Assembly: GCA_030425145.1 (NCBI GenBank)
Contig: JAUHVK010000002.1
Coordinates: 174,591 to 238,590, forward strand
Reading direction: 5' to 3'
DNA length: 64,000 bases
DNA from: Alphaproteobacteria bacterium
GTDB taxonomy: Bacteria > Pseudomonadota > Alphaproteobacteria > Rhodobacterales > Rhodobacteraceae
The notes under the pieces: model-generated
Told to the model about the DNA's origin: nothing
The model's input: only the letters and a program-made list of their open reading frames with translations
Databases searched by the model: none
Shown: piece after piece, positions 55,219 to 63,973 of the stretch
Layout: each line of letters starts with the position of its first letter
Position numbering within the stretch: position 1 is the stretch's first letter
Position numbers and translations under genes: made by a program

Positions 55219-56303
55219 CCAAACCGCTTTCACTGCGTGCCAGCGTCCACAACCCCGATGGAAAACCGGGCGATCCCGCAGCTTATGCAGGTGACGACAG
55301 CTTTGCTTTTGTCCGTGTCGAACTGCGCGACACCGAGGGGCAGACAGGCAATGGGTTTACCGGCCGTTTTCTTGCTCCGCAGGTGGCGCATTTCCTGAAC
55401 CACACATTGGCCGGTACCGTGACGGACGACGGACCCGAACAGATTGCGACACTTGCCGCGCGCTACAATCCACGCGCCATGACCGGGGTCGTGACATCCG
55501 CCTTTTCCGCGCTTGAGATCGCCCTGATCGATTTGCAGACAAAACGCGCTGGCGTATCCGTCGCGCAGCACTTGGGCAACCAACGGCAGGCCGCGCCTGT
55601 TCATGTGACCTGTGGATTTGCGGCCCTTGCTACAGATGCGCTTGTCACAACCTGTGCGCAGGAGATCGAAGCCGGCGCGCGTGGCGTAAAGGTGCTGATC
55701 GGCCAAAAAGGCCGTAGTCCCTTGGAAGACGCCGCACGACTGAAAGCCGTGCGTAATGCCATCGGACCGGAGGCAGAGCTCATTGCAGATGCCAATTGCC
55801 GGATGGATTTGGACACAGCCCTTGTCTTTGCGCGGGCTGTCGCTGACCTCAATCTGGCCTGGCTGGAAGAGCCTGTAAAACGGAACGACAGGCACGCGCT
55901 CTCCAAGCTCGCGTCAGAGAACATTGTCCCTCTTGGCGCCGGACAAATGGAACAGAGCACTGACCGTTTCGAACTCTTGGCAGAGGCCGGGGTCAATGTC
56001 CTCCAGCCCAACGCAGTTTTCGCCGGCGGCATCCACCCTGCCCTCGAAATCGCACGCAACGCTGCTGCACGTGGGCTAAAGGTCTCGCCAGCCGGGGGGT
56101 GGGATCTTGTGAACCTGCACTGGGTCTGTGGCGGACTTCAGGAGGGCGCAGTCGAATTGCACCGCGCTCAGGCAAGGATCGCGCGTCTGCTGCGCCCTGA
56201 TGGCCTCACTCTCCAAAACGGCACACTCAGTGTTCCTGATGCGCCCGGCTTTGGCTTTGACATCGACGAAGAAGCAATCGCGGCCTGTTGTACCTACGCT
56301 TAG
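55215..56303 (+). CDS. Enolase-superfamily protein (mandelate racemase/MLE type)
   Basis: A 362-residue mandelate racemase/muconate lactonising-like protein. Superfamily residues seen are K159 (RGVKV), D192 (ADANCRM) and E218-E219 (WLEEP). The third metal ligand position, normally Glu in PxAxGE, reads PLGAGQ (Q244), then QPNAVFAGGI. Weak or altered metal binding is implied. Starts inside the AbrB stop (ATGA). A racemase or dehydratase of a sugar or hydroxy acid is likely, but the substrate is not readable. Confidence 0.83.
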   Translation: MTKPLSLRASVHNPDGKPGDPAAYAGDDSFAFVRVELRDTEGQTGNGFTGRFLAPQVAHFLNHTLAGTVTDDGPEQIATLAARYNPRAMTGVVTSAFSALEIALIDLQTKRAGVSVAQHLGNQRQAAPVHVTCGFAALATDALVTTCAQEIEAGARGVKVLIGQKGRSPLEDAARLKAVRNAIGPEAELIADANCRMDLDTALVFARAVADLNLAWLEEPVKRNDRHALSKLASENIVPLGAGQMEQSTDRFELLAEAGVNVLQPNAVFAGGIHPALEIARNAAARGLKVSPAGGWDLVNLHWVCGGLQEGAVELHRAQARIARLLRPDGLTLQNGTLSVPDAPGFGFDIDEEAIAACCTYA

Positions 56304-56412
56304 CAGGGAAACGCTCTCGACCGGTATGCAGTGCCAACAATCTATTCAATCGGAGCAACAAGCGCCCCACTGAACTGATCCGACACTATGTTCTGGAAAA
56401 GGAGGGCCGAGC

Positions 56413-56547
56413 ATGGCGACCAAAGCCAAGTTGATTGGACAAGGCCCATGCCATATTCAGACCTTAACTTTTTCCATCGTCGGATCATACAGAGGTGCAA
56501 CGCTAACCTCGGCTGGGACACGAACGGTCGCGACCTCTAATTCGTAG
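56413..56547 (+). CDS. Possible 44-codon ORF antisense to the flavoprotein gene end
   Basis: A small open frame (MATKAKLIGQGPCHIQ...) preceded by a near-perfect AAGGAGG ribosome site seven bases from ATG. The last 91 bases run antisense to the 3' end of the gene 56457-58889. There is no recognisable domain. The ribosome site makes it worth noting, but it may be chance or the remnant of a lost gene. Confidence 0.25.
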   Translation: MATKAKLIGQGPCHIQTLTFSIVGSYRGATLTSAGTRTVATSNS

Positions 56548-58889
56548 TTGCCCGACAAAACATAGTCGCGATCAATCGGCGTTTCGCTTCGCACATAGCC
56601 CATGCCGATGGATTTTCCGATGGTATGACCAAAACCCGCCGAACTGAGCCAGCCGCAGCGTTTTCCATTTCGGTAGATCGTTTCCCGCCCCGACAGGATG
56701 ACATCCGAATCCGTGGTAAATGTCGCCATGATTTTCTTGATGCCGTTCTCGCGTTGCTTGGCGACGGCGTCACGACCCCTGAACGGGATATTTGACTTCA
56801 TTTTGACGGCCCAGCCCAGACCAGCTTCGTCCGGAGTGTGATCTGGCCCGATGTCTGATCCCCAGGCGCGATACCCTTTCTCAAGCCTCAACGTTTCAAT
56901 CGCGCGATAGCCTGCATCGCGCAGGCCAAGCGGCTCACCCGCAGCATGAAGAGCGTCATAGACCGTCTGCGCATATTCCGCAGGCAAGTGCAGTTCCCAG
57001 CCGAGTTCGCCGACATAGGTGATCCTCATCGCAAGGACAGGGCAGCCGGCAATTCCGATCCGATGCGCACGGCCAAAAGGGTGGTTCTCGTTCGAGACAT
57101 CATCGTTGGTGACTGCTTGCAGGATGTCGCGCGCTTTCGGACCGAACAGCGAAAGAACGGCGTTCGACGAAGTCACGTCTACAAGTTGCGCATTCATCCC
57201 TTGGGGAATGTTGCGCTTGATCCAATCAAAGTCATGGGTGGCATATCCCGTACCAGTCACGATGTAATACTCGTCCTCGCGTGTGCGCACACACGTAAGG
57301 TCACACTCAATACCGGCATGATCGTTCAGCATTTGGGTATAGATGATTGAACCAACCGGTTTATCCACGCGATTGGCCGCGATCCATTGCAGCGCAGCTT
57401 CGGCATCGGGCCCGGTCAGGATGAATTTCGCAAAGGAGGTCTGATCGAACAGTACCGCCGTCTCACGCGCAGCTGTATGTTCACGACCGACCGGACCATG
57501 CCAGTTGGGACGATCGAAAGTGTATATATCGCGAGCCTCTTCCCCGGCCTCAGCAAACCAATTGGGACGCTCCCAGCCAAGTTTTTCGCCAAAAACCGCT
57601 CCGGATTTCTTTAGGGTTGAGTAGAGAGGCGAGCGGCGACAGGGGCGGCCGCTCTGATGCTCTTCCGAGGGCCATGCCATTGTGTAGTGTTTGCCATACG
57701 CTTCGAGTGTTCGCGCGCGCACCCAATCTGTATCGGTATGAGGACGGCCAAAGCGTCGAATGTCGACCGGCCAAAGATCATAGGGCGGTGCGCCCTTCGC
57801 CACCCACTCGGCCAGCGCCATACCCGCACCACCGCCTGACGCGATGCCAAAAGCGTTGAACCCCGCCCCGATAAAGACGTTCGCCATTTCTGGCGCCTCA
57901 CCCAGAATGAAATTGCCATCCGGCGTAAAGCTCTCCGGCCCATTCAATAATTGCTTCACGCCGGCTTCGGCCAACTTGGGCACCCGAGGCAGGGCAAGCT
58001 CGACGAGCTGTTCGAAATGGTCAAAATTCGATTCCAGAAGCTGGAAATCGAAGGGATCGGGAATGCCTTTTACGGCCCAGGGAATGCCATTGGGCTCATA
58101 GCCGCCCATGACCAACCCGCCGACTTCTTCCTTGTAATAGGTCAACCGGTCGGGGTCGCGCAGGGTCGGCAGATCCGACGGCACGCCAAAGGGTTCCGTG
58201 ATCATGTATTGGTGCTCGACAGATACCAAGGGCACGGTCACGCCAATCGTTGCCGCCAGATCGCGTGTCCATTGACCACAGCATAGGACAAGTTTTTCAC
58301 AGGTCACGTCGCCTTGAGGTGTGCGCACACCGACAAGCTTGCCTTTCTCGGACAAAATCTCAGTCACCGGGCAGTTCTCGACCAGCTTCGCACCGCCGTT
58401 TCGCGCGCCGCGCGCCAAGGCCTGGGTGATATCCGAGGGGCTGGCCTGACCGTCTGTGGGCAGGAAAGCCGCCCCGACAATATCCGAGATATCCATCAGC
58501 GGCCAAAGATCCTGCGCCTCCTGCGGCGTCAAAAGTTGCATGTCCAAACCAAAGGAATGGGCCGTGGTGGCTTGGCGTTTGACTTCCGTCCAGCGCTCTT
58601 GATTACAGGCCAATCGCAGGCCGCCGTTCATCTTCCAACCCGTTGCCAAGCCGGTTTCTTCCTCAAGCCGATCATACAACTCAATCGAATAGCCCAGAAG
58701 CTGGGTGACATTGGCGTTCGAGCGCAGCTGTCCCACCAGCCCAGCCGCGTGCCAAGTCGAACCAGAGGTCAGACCAGCCTTCTCCAGCAGCAGCACCTCG
58801 TGACCCATCTGAGCCAAGTGGTAGGCGGTCGAACAACCGATGATTCCGCCGCCGATGATGATGATTTTCGAAGAAGAAGGCAGGCTCAT
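56457..58889 (-). CDS. Dimethylglycine/sarcosine dehydrogenase-like flavoprotein (FAD-GcvT fusion)
   Basis: An 810-residue two-part enzyme. An N-terminal FAD oxidoreductase (IIIIGGGIIGCSTAYHLAQMG, residues 9-29; SGSTWHAAGL, with a histidine that covalently holds FAD in relatives; IGAGFNAFGIASGGG) is joined to a C-terminal aminomethyltransferase (GcvT-like) folate domain from about residue 430 (DVTSSNAVLSLFGPKARDIL, ITYVGELGWELHLP, RLEKGYRAWGSDIG). It should demethylate a secondary or tertiary N-methyl amine and pass the carbon to tetrahydrofolate. The adjacent ProU-type importer supports a betaine-like substrate. Confidence 0.9.
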   Translation of the reverse strand: MSLPSSSKIIIIGGGIIGCSTAYHLAQMGHEVLLLEKAGLTSGSTWHAAGLVGQLRSNANVTQLLGYSIELYDRLEEETGLATGWKMNGGLRLACNQERWTEVKRQATTAHSFGLDMQLLTPQEAQDLWPLMDISDIVGAAFLPTDGQASPSDITQALARGARNGGAKLVENCPVTEILSEKGKLVGVRTPQGDVTCEKLVLCCGQWTRDLAATIGVTVPLVSVEHQYMITEPFGVPSDLPTLRDPDRLTYYKEEVGGLVMGGYEPNGIPWAVKGIPDPFDFQLLESNFDHFEQLVELALPRVPKLAEAGVKQLLNGPESFTPDGNFILGEAPEMANVFIGAGFNAFGIASGGGAGMALAEWVAKGAPPYDLWPVDIRRFGRPHTDTDWVRARTLEAYGKHYTMAWPSEEHQSGRPCRRSPLYSTLKKSGAVFGEKLGWERPNWFAEAGEEARDIYTFDRPNWHGPVGREHTAARETAVLFDQTSFAKFILTGPDAEAALQWIAANRVDKPVGSIIYTQMLNDHAGIECDLTCVRTREDEYYIVTGTGYATHDFDWIKRNIPQGMNAQLVDVTSSNAVLSLFGPKARDILQAVTNDDVSNENHPFGRAHRIGIAGCPVLAMRITYVGELGWELHLPAEYAQTVYDALHAAGEPLGLRDAGYRAIETLRLEKGYRAWGSDIGPDHTPDEAGLGWAVKMKSNIPFRGRDAVAKQRENGIKKIMATFTTDSDVILSGRETIYRNGKRCGWLSSAGFGHTIGKSIGMGYVRSETPIDRDYVLSGNYELEVATVRVPAEVSVAPLYDPTMEKVKV

Positions 58890-58898
58890 GTCACTCTC

Positions 58899-59771
58899 TT
58901 AAGTATTGTGGAAGTCGGTCAGGACGGCGCGCAGCCGGTCGAAGTTCTCTGCCGTGTAGGCGGCGTAATCAAAATCGAGTTCGGAATGCAGTTCTGAAGT
59001 CATTGACCATAGGGTCTCGCGCATCAGAGATGCGCATTTCATGGCTTGGTAGGATCGCCAATACGTGTCTGGATCGCTGTCGAAATACTGGGCCAGCATT
59101 CCGCGCTCCTGCTCTTCTGACAGGCCGTTATTGCCGGCGAGTCCGGCCAGGTCGAACAGCGGCGTGTTGTAACCGCCGTACTCCCAATCGATCAGCCATA
59201 GCTGCTGGCCATCATCCAGAATATTGGCGGCCAGAAGATCGTTGTGTCCGATGACCAGCTCAACCGGTCCGGTGGCCGCAATCAGTTTGTCCTGCTCTGC
59301 CATCAATTCCGGCAATTTGCCGACATAAGGCGAGTCTTCAGCAATCAGTCTGGTCATATAGGTCTGGTTGACCTGATAGGGCCAGAAGGCCAGAACCGGT
59401 GACATCAGGTGCGCCCCAAGGCCTCGGTGAGTCTTGATGAGCAGGTCGACAATGCGCGGCAAATTCAGGGGATCACGCACGTCCTCTTCCGAATAGGTTC
59501 GTGCTTTCACGAACTCTAGCACCAGAACGCCGGGCTCGTGGTAGACGACCTTGGGTGCCACTCCCAAAGCATGCGCCGCCTTGCTGAGGGAAAGCTCGTT
59601 CCAGCGCATCACGCCGTGTTCGGGAATGTCGGTTCCCAGCCGCACGACGTAGTCGGCATCACCGTCGGTCACCCGCAAGTTCACATTGGTAATACCACCG
59701 CCAAGCGGTGTAATTCCGGTTGGCGCCTTGAAGCATGGCAGCCCAGCAGCGTGTTCGATCGCCTTGTTCAC
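58899..59771 (-). CDS. APH/choline-kinase-fold phosphotransferase
   Basis: A 290-residue kinase of the choline/ethanolamine kinase (aminoglycoside phosphotransferase) fold. The catalytic loop is GHNDLLAANIL and the metal motif is LWLIDWEYGGYN, matching choline kinase more than antibiotic kinases. The start is GTG 59771 with AGGAGG, overlapping the permease stop (GTGA). Co-translated with an importer, it could phosphorylate the imported amino alcohol. Longer in-frame extensions upstream are the permease gene read in another frame. Confidence 0.83.
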   Translation of the reverse strand: MNKAIEHAAGLPCFKAPTGITPLGGGITNVNLRVTDGDADYVVRLGTDIPEHGVMRWNELSLSKAAHALGVAPKVVYHEPGVLVLEFVKARTYSEEDVRDPLNLPRIVDLLIKTHRGLGAHLMSPVLAFWPYQVNQTYMTRLIAEDSPYVGKLPELMAEQDKLIAATGPVELVIGHNDLLAANILDDGQQLWLIDWEYGGYNTPLFDLAGLAGNNGLSEEQERGMLAQYFDSDPDTYWRSYQAMKCASLMRETLWSMTSELHSELDFDYAAYTAENFDRLRAVLTDFHNT

Positions 59772-61750
59772 AATCCCAACCTCCTGCGTTGCCCATCGGC
59801 GGCGGCATGCACCACACGATCGGCGATGATCGCAATGAATGCGACGCACAGGCCCGCGACGATGCCTTGTCCTGCATTCGCCTTGGTCAGCGCGATATAG
59901 ACCTCTTGACCCAGATCGCGGGTGCCAACGAGCGCGGTGATGACCAGCATCGAAAGCGCCAGCATGATGGTCTGATTCAATCCAAGCAAAAGATGCGGTG
60001 TCGCCAATGGCAGCTTGATCCGAAACAGGATTTGCCGCGGCGTACAACCTGCCATCCGCCCAGCCTCGATCAGGTGAGCCGGCACTTCGCGGAGACCGAA
60101 GGCAGCATACCGCACCGCAGGGGCAAGCGCATACAGCACAACTGCAATCATCGCGCTGAAGTCTCCGACGCGGAACAACATCACCACCGGGATCAGGTAT
60201 ACAAAACTGGGAAGGGTTTGCAGTGTGTCCATCAGCCCAAGGATGACCCTGCCAGCCCGTGGACGTTCGGCCGCCCAGATGCCAAGCGGGATGCCGATCA
60301 CCGATGCCAAAAACACGGACACACCGCACAGATAGATCGTGACCATCGTTTTGCCCCACAGGCCGCTGGCCGAAATGAATGCCATGAACAGCATGGCCAT
60401 CAATCCCATGCGCCAGCCGGCAAGCTTCCACGCGAAAAGCCCTGTGGCAATGATCCCCCACGCCCAAGGAATTCCGGTGAAGAATTTTTTGACGGGCAGC
60501 AACAGCCCCTGCAAGACCACCAGTTTGATCGCTTCGAACGCATCGAAGAAATTGACGTTGATCCATTCGATGGCGGCCGTCCAGAATGGCCCCGTGGTGA
60601 TGGTCAGGTCTTGGGGATAGGTCTGCACGGCAGGCATGAACTGACCAACAAGCAAGGTTCCGGCGATGATTGCAAAAGAGGTGGATGTCCACGGGTGGCG
60701 TTTCAGGAAAGTCCCATTCCGATGCTCGTGAACACCGCGGGAGGCAAAAGCCTGACTGACTCGATCCAAAGCTATCGCCATGACGACGATGGCCAATCCG
60801 GCCTCGATACCGCCGCCGATATCCAGACGGCGCAAGCTTGCCAGCACATCAAACCCTAAACCACCCGCGCCAATCATCGAAGCGATGATCACCATATTCA
60901 AGGTCAACATGATCACCTGATTGACGCCCACCATCAGCGCCGGGCTGGCCGAGGGCACAAGTACCTTCCACATCATCTGGCGCCGGGTGCAGCCCACCAT
61001 GCGTCCCGCTTCCTTTATTTCTTCGGGAACCGCCTTGAGAGCAACGATTGTCACCCGCACCATCGGCGGCATGGCGTAGATAACTGTGGCCACAAGAGCG
61101 GCGACCGGGCCAAATCCAAACAGGATCAGAACCGGTACGAGGTAGGCAAACACTGGAACGGTTTGCATCAGGTCAAGGATCGGCCGTAGGCATTTTTCGA
61201 TCAACGGGCTGCGATAGGCCGCGATACCAAGCAGCAGTCCACCGACCGCGCCGATCGGCACCGCGATCAGAACCGATGCCATTGTCACCATGGCACTGGC
61301 CCATTGTCCAAAGACTGCAAGGTAAAGGAAGCAAATGCCTGTCAGAGCGCCCAATCTCCAATCTTTTGCAAAGTGAGCGATCAATACCGCCACCGCGATC
61401 ACCGCGACCCAGCTGAGCGATGGCGCGATCTGCACCGCTTCTGCGCCAATGCCGCTTTGGAACCCTTCAATCAGCAGATTGCGCAAGAATTGATACGGGA
61501 GTTCGATCATTGCCGCGATGGCACGGGTGAGGTCTCGAAAGGTGAAGACAACAAAATGGGCCTTGTCGACAAGCCAGTCGAGCAAGGCGCTGATCCAGCT
61601 TTCGGTCGGCAATTCATAGGATTTTGGAAACCGGACGATCCACCGCGCATCAAAGGCCTTGTAGAGTTGGAACGAGTATGAGGACAGCGCCCAGGTGACT
61701 GCGAACAGCGCAACCCAGAACCCTGTACTCCATGTGATCCAACGGCGCAT
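59768..61750 (-). CDS. ProU-type ABC permease, tandem duplicated in one chain
   Basis: A 660-residue inner-membrane protein holding two complete ProW-like permease modules (about residues 100-330 and 440-650). The EAA coupling loop appears twice: EEIKEAGRMVGCTRRQMMWK and AHLIEAGRMAGCTPRQILFR, each followed by the LP(L)A(S/T)P...LxGLNQxIML segment. Standard ProW is a single module of about 300 residues used as a dimer; here the dimer is fused. ATG 61750 overlaps the ATPase stop (TGATG). Imports a quaternary or methylated amine; a TMAO (tmoV-like) or glycine betaine role is plausible. Confidence 0.88.
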   Translation of the reverse strand: MRRWITWSTGFWVALFAVTWALSSYSFQLYKAFDARWIVRFPKSYELPTESWISALLDWLVDKAHFVVFTFRDLTRAIAAMIELPYQFLRNLLIEGFQSGIGAEAVQIAPSLSWVAVIAVAVLIAHFAKDWRLGALTGICFLYLAVFGQWASAMVTMASVLIAVPIGAVGGLLLGIAAYRSPLIEKCLRPILDLMQTVPVFAYLVPVLILFGFGPVAALVATVIYAMPPMVRVTIVALKAVPEEIKEAGRMVGCTRRQMMWKVLVPSASPALMVGVNQVIMLTLNMVIIASMIGAGGLGFDVLASLRRLDIGGGIEAGLAIVVMAIALDRVSQAFASRGVHEHRNGTFLKRHPWTSTSFAIIAGTLLVGQFMPAVQTYPQDLTITTGPFWTAAIEWINVNFFDAFEAIKLVVLQGLLLPVKKFFTGIPWAWGIIATGLFAWKLAGWRMGLMAMLFMAFISASGLWGKTMVTIYLCGVSVFLASVIGIPLGIWAAERPRAGRVILGLMDTLQTLPSFVYLIPVVMLFRVGDFSAMIAVVLYALAPAVRYAAFGLREVPAHLIEAGRMAGCTPRQILFRIKLPLATPHLLLGLNQTIMLALSMLVITALVGTRDLGQEVYIALTKANAGQGIVAGLCVAFIAIIADRVVHAAADGQRRRLGL

Positions 61751-62763
61751 CACTTGCGCCCCACAAGCACGTCGATCACGGCCTGCTTGTCAATTTGGCC
61801 GACTGTCTCGCCGTCCTTGAGCACCCGCATTGGGCCCGAGGCCGCTTCGACCTGATCCGCAATGCTTTCAATTGTTGCATGCCAGTCGACCTCTCCCGCG
61901 AAACTCTCGGAGGTGACAGGAGACATGATGGTTTTGGCCCGGATCACCTTTGCGCGTGAGACATGGCGGGTGAACTCTGCCACGTATTCGGTGGCCGCAT
62001 TGAGGACCAATTCCTCTGGCGCTGCAATTTGCTCAATCGCCCCGTCTTTCATCACCGCAATCCGGTCGGCTAGGCGGATTGCCTCGTCAAAGTCATGGGT
62101 GATGAAGACAATCGTTTTCTTCAACATGTTCTGCAGGCGCATAAACTCGTCCTGCATTTCGCGGCGGATCAGAGGGTCCAGCGCTGAAAACGGTTCATCC
62201 AGAAACCACAGGTCAGGCTCCACGACAAGAGAACGTGCGATCCCAACGCGCTGTTGTTGCCCCCCGGAAAGTTCTCGCGGATAATAGTTTTCGCGCCCTT
62301 CCAGACCGACCAGCGCAACCACCTCGCGGGCGCGCGCTTCGCGGGTCTTCCGGTCAACCCCCTGAACATCCAGCGGGAATGCCACGTTTTCCAAGACCGT
62401 CAGGTGTGGCAACAGAGCGAATTGCTGAAAGACCATGCCCATTTTCTTGCGGCGGATCTCGATCAGTTCAGCAGCTGAGGCGCTCAATAGATCCATACCG
62501 TCAAAATGGATGGAACCGGCAGTCGGTTCGACCAATCGAGACAGGCACCGCACCAATGTGGATTTACCCGAACCCGACAACCCCATGATCACGAAGATTT
62601 CGCCGCGATGAATCTGCACGTTTGCCGCTCGTACTGCACCGATGGTACCTGCGGCCTTCAACGCCGCCGGGTCCGGGTGATCATACTCTTGCAGAATCGT
62701 TTCGGCCCTCGCGCCGTAGATTTTCCACACATCTCGGCAATCCAACAGGACTTGGTTGGTCAT
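61750..62763 (-). CDS. ProV-type ABC ATPase
   Basis: A 337-residue ATPase of the ProV/OpuAA family. Walker A is GLSGSGKST, the signature LSGGQQQRVGIARSL, Walker B LWFLDEP, and the switch histidine is in FITHDFDEA. The N-terminal region with VRAANVQIHRGE and the short C-terminal about 75 residues replace the usual tandem CBS domains, of which only part remains. Gene order SBP-ATPase-permease is like the TMAO importer tmoXWV of Ruegeria. Confidence 0.9.
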   Translation of the reverse strand: MTNQVLLDCRDVWKIYGARAETILQEYDHPDPAALKAAGTIGAVRAANVQIHRGEIFVIMGLSGSGKSTLVRCLSRLVEPTAGSIHFDGMDLLSASAAELIEIRRKKMGMVFQQFALLPHLTVLENVAFPLDVQGVDRKTREARAREVVALVGLEGRENYYPRELSGGQQQRVGIARSLVVEPDLWFLDEPFSALDPLIRREMQDEFMRLQNMLKKTIVFITHDFDEAIRLADRIAVMKDGAIEQIAAPEELVLNAATEYVAEFTRHVSRAKVIRAKTIMSPVTSESFAGEVDWHATIESIADQVEAASGPMRVLKDGETVGQIDKQAVIDVLVGRK

Positions 62764-62839
62764 CTTAGGTCTCTCGGCCTCTGCTGTTCCGGTCGCTCAA
62801 AAGTAACCCGAATTGCCGCTATTGGTGTGAGGTTTTGTG

Positions 62840-62865
62840 TGCGCCCGCCATTACCGGCGGGCGCA
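62840..62865 (-). promoter_or_regulatory. Stem-loop between the amine-binding-protein and ATPase genes
   Basis: A perfect 10-bp inverted repeat (TGCGCCCGCC / GGCGGGCGCA) with a six-base loop begins 15 bases after the binding-protein stop. The following sequence is only mildly T-poor, so partial termination or mRNA protection is likely. Confidence 0.7.
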
Positions 62866-62880
62866 ATCTGACGAAGGCGC

Positions 62881-63807
62881 TTAGTTCAGCCAAGCCTTCC
62901 AGGTTTCTTGGTTCGCATCCATCCAGGCAGATACCGTTTCTTCAACCGATTTGCCGTTGAGATCGACCTCGGCCACCATCGCGCCCATATCGGTGTTGGA
63001 AATGTTGAAATTGGTGATCGCCTTGGTCGCGTCCGGGTGGCTGTCTTGCAGGCCGGCATGAGCAACCTTCCAGATCGGGCCGGTCGGTTTACCGCAGTCG
63101 TAGGCTGCGTTCGGGTTAATCCCGACCGAAGGATCGTTGTAGCACTCGACCGAATACGGAGGGAACTTCACAAATTCACCATCATATTTGGCCGGAGCCC
63201 AGTGCGGGGAGTAGATCCACAGAACGATAGGCGCTTTACGCTGATAGGCCGATTCCAGCTCGGCAAAAAGCGCGGCATCCGTACCAGCATGCACAACTTC
63301 GAAATCCATTTCGAGGGCTTCCACACGCTCATCGTCGAAACCGCCCCAGGTGACCGGTCCCCCCAGATACCGGCCCATAGGCGCGGTTTCGGCGGTGGCA
63401 AATTCTGCGGCACAGTCATTCAGAGCCTCCCAGTCCGGCAGACCCGGGCAGACATCTTTCATGTAGGAAGGGAACCACCACTCTTCGATCGCATCCATAC
63501 CCGTCGACCCGAGATTCACGACTTTGCCTGTGGCAGTCGCCGCGTCCATCGCTTCGCGACCCGTGGTTTCCCAAATCTCCATGGCGACATGCAGATCGCC
63601 GGTTTCAAGCCCGGCAAACTGGGCGATGTAATCGGCTTGGACATATTCGACGTTATGGCCGCCAGCCTTGAGCACTTCGCCCATGAGGGTGGTGGTGATC
63701 AACTGACCCGACCAATCATGTAGCGTAAGCTTAATCGGGTCGGCGCTATCGGCCATGACTGGAAACGTCGCAAGTGAAATTGCGGTCGCAGCTGCAAGTT
63801 TTTTCAT
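62881..63807 (-). CDS. ProX/OpuAC-type amine-binding protein (betaine/TMAO class)
   Basis: A 308-residue periplasmic receptor with signal peptide MKKLAAATAISLATFPVMA. Aromatic-rich segments typical of quaternary-amine boxes are AMEIWETTGR, EEWWFPSYM and LWIYSPHWAP. Its size and gene order are like TmoX (trimethylamine N-oxide receptor) as well as other ProX types; the demethylase-like flavoprotein downstream favours a methylated amine. ATG 63807 is chosen by the signal peptide; GGGAGAA precedes it. Confidence 0.88.
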   Translation of the reverse strand: MKKLAAATAISLATFPVMADSADPIKLTLHDWSGQLITTTLMGEVLKAGGHNVEYVQADYIAQFAGLETGDLHVAMEIWETTGREAMDAATATGKVVNLGSTGMDAIEEWWFPSYMKDVCPGLPDWEALNDCAAEFATAETAPMGRYLGGPVTWGGFDDERVEALEMDFEVVHAGTDAALFAELESAYQRKAPIVLWIYSPHWAPAKYDGEFVKFPPYSVECYNDPSVGINPNAAYDCGKPTGPIWKVAHAGLQDSHPDATKAITNFNISNTDMGAMVAEVDLNGKSVEETVSAWMDANQETWKAWLN

Positions 63808-63973
63808 TGGAAGTTCTCCCTTTTGGCTCTTTGCGGCGAAGTCATCACGTCCGGACAATGCCGACCGACTCGCTCTATTCCCACATTTCCCAAGTAAGGC
63901 GCTGATTTCGCTGTCCTGACCATTATATTTCCTATATAAAACATGGTGTTGAAGGCTGCGAGGGGCGCGTTTT

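Noticed and set aside
59772..60692. In-frame extension of the APH-type kinase into the permease region
   Set aside because: The extension is the permease gene read in another frame; the GTG at 59771 with AGGAGG fits the kinase family start.
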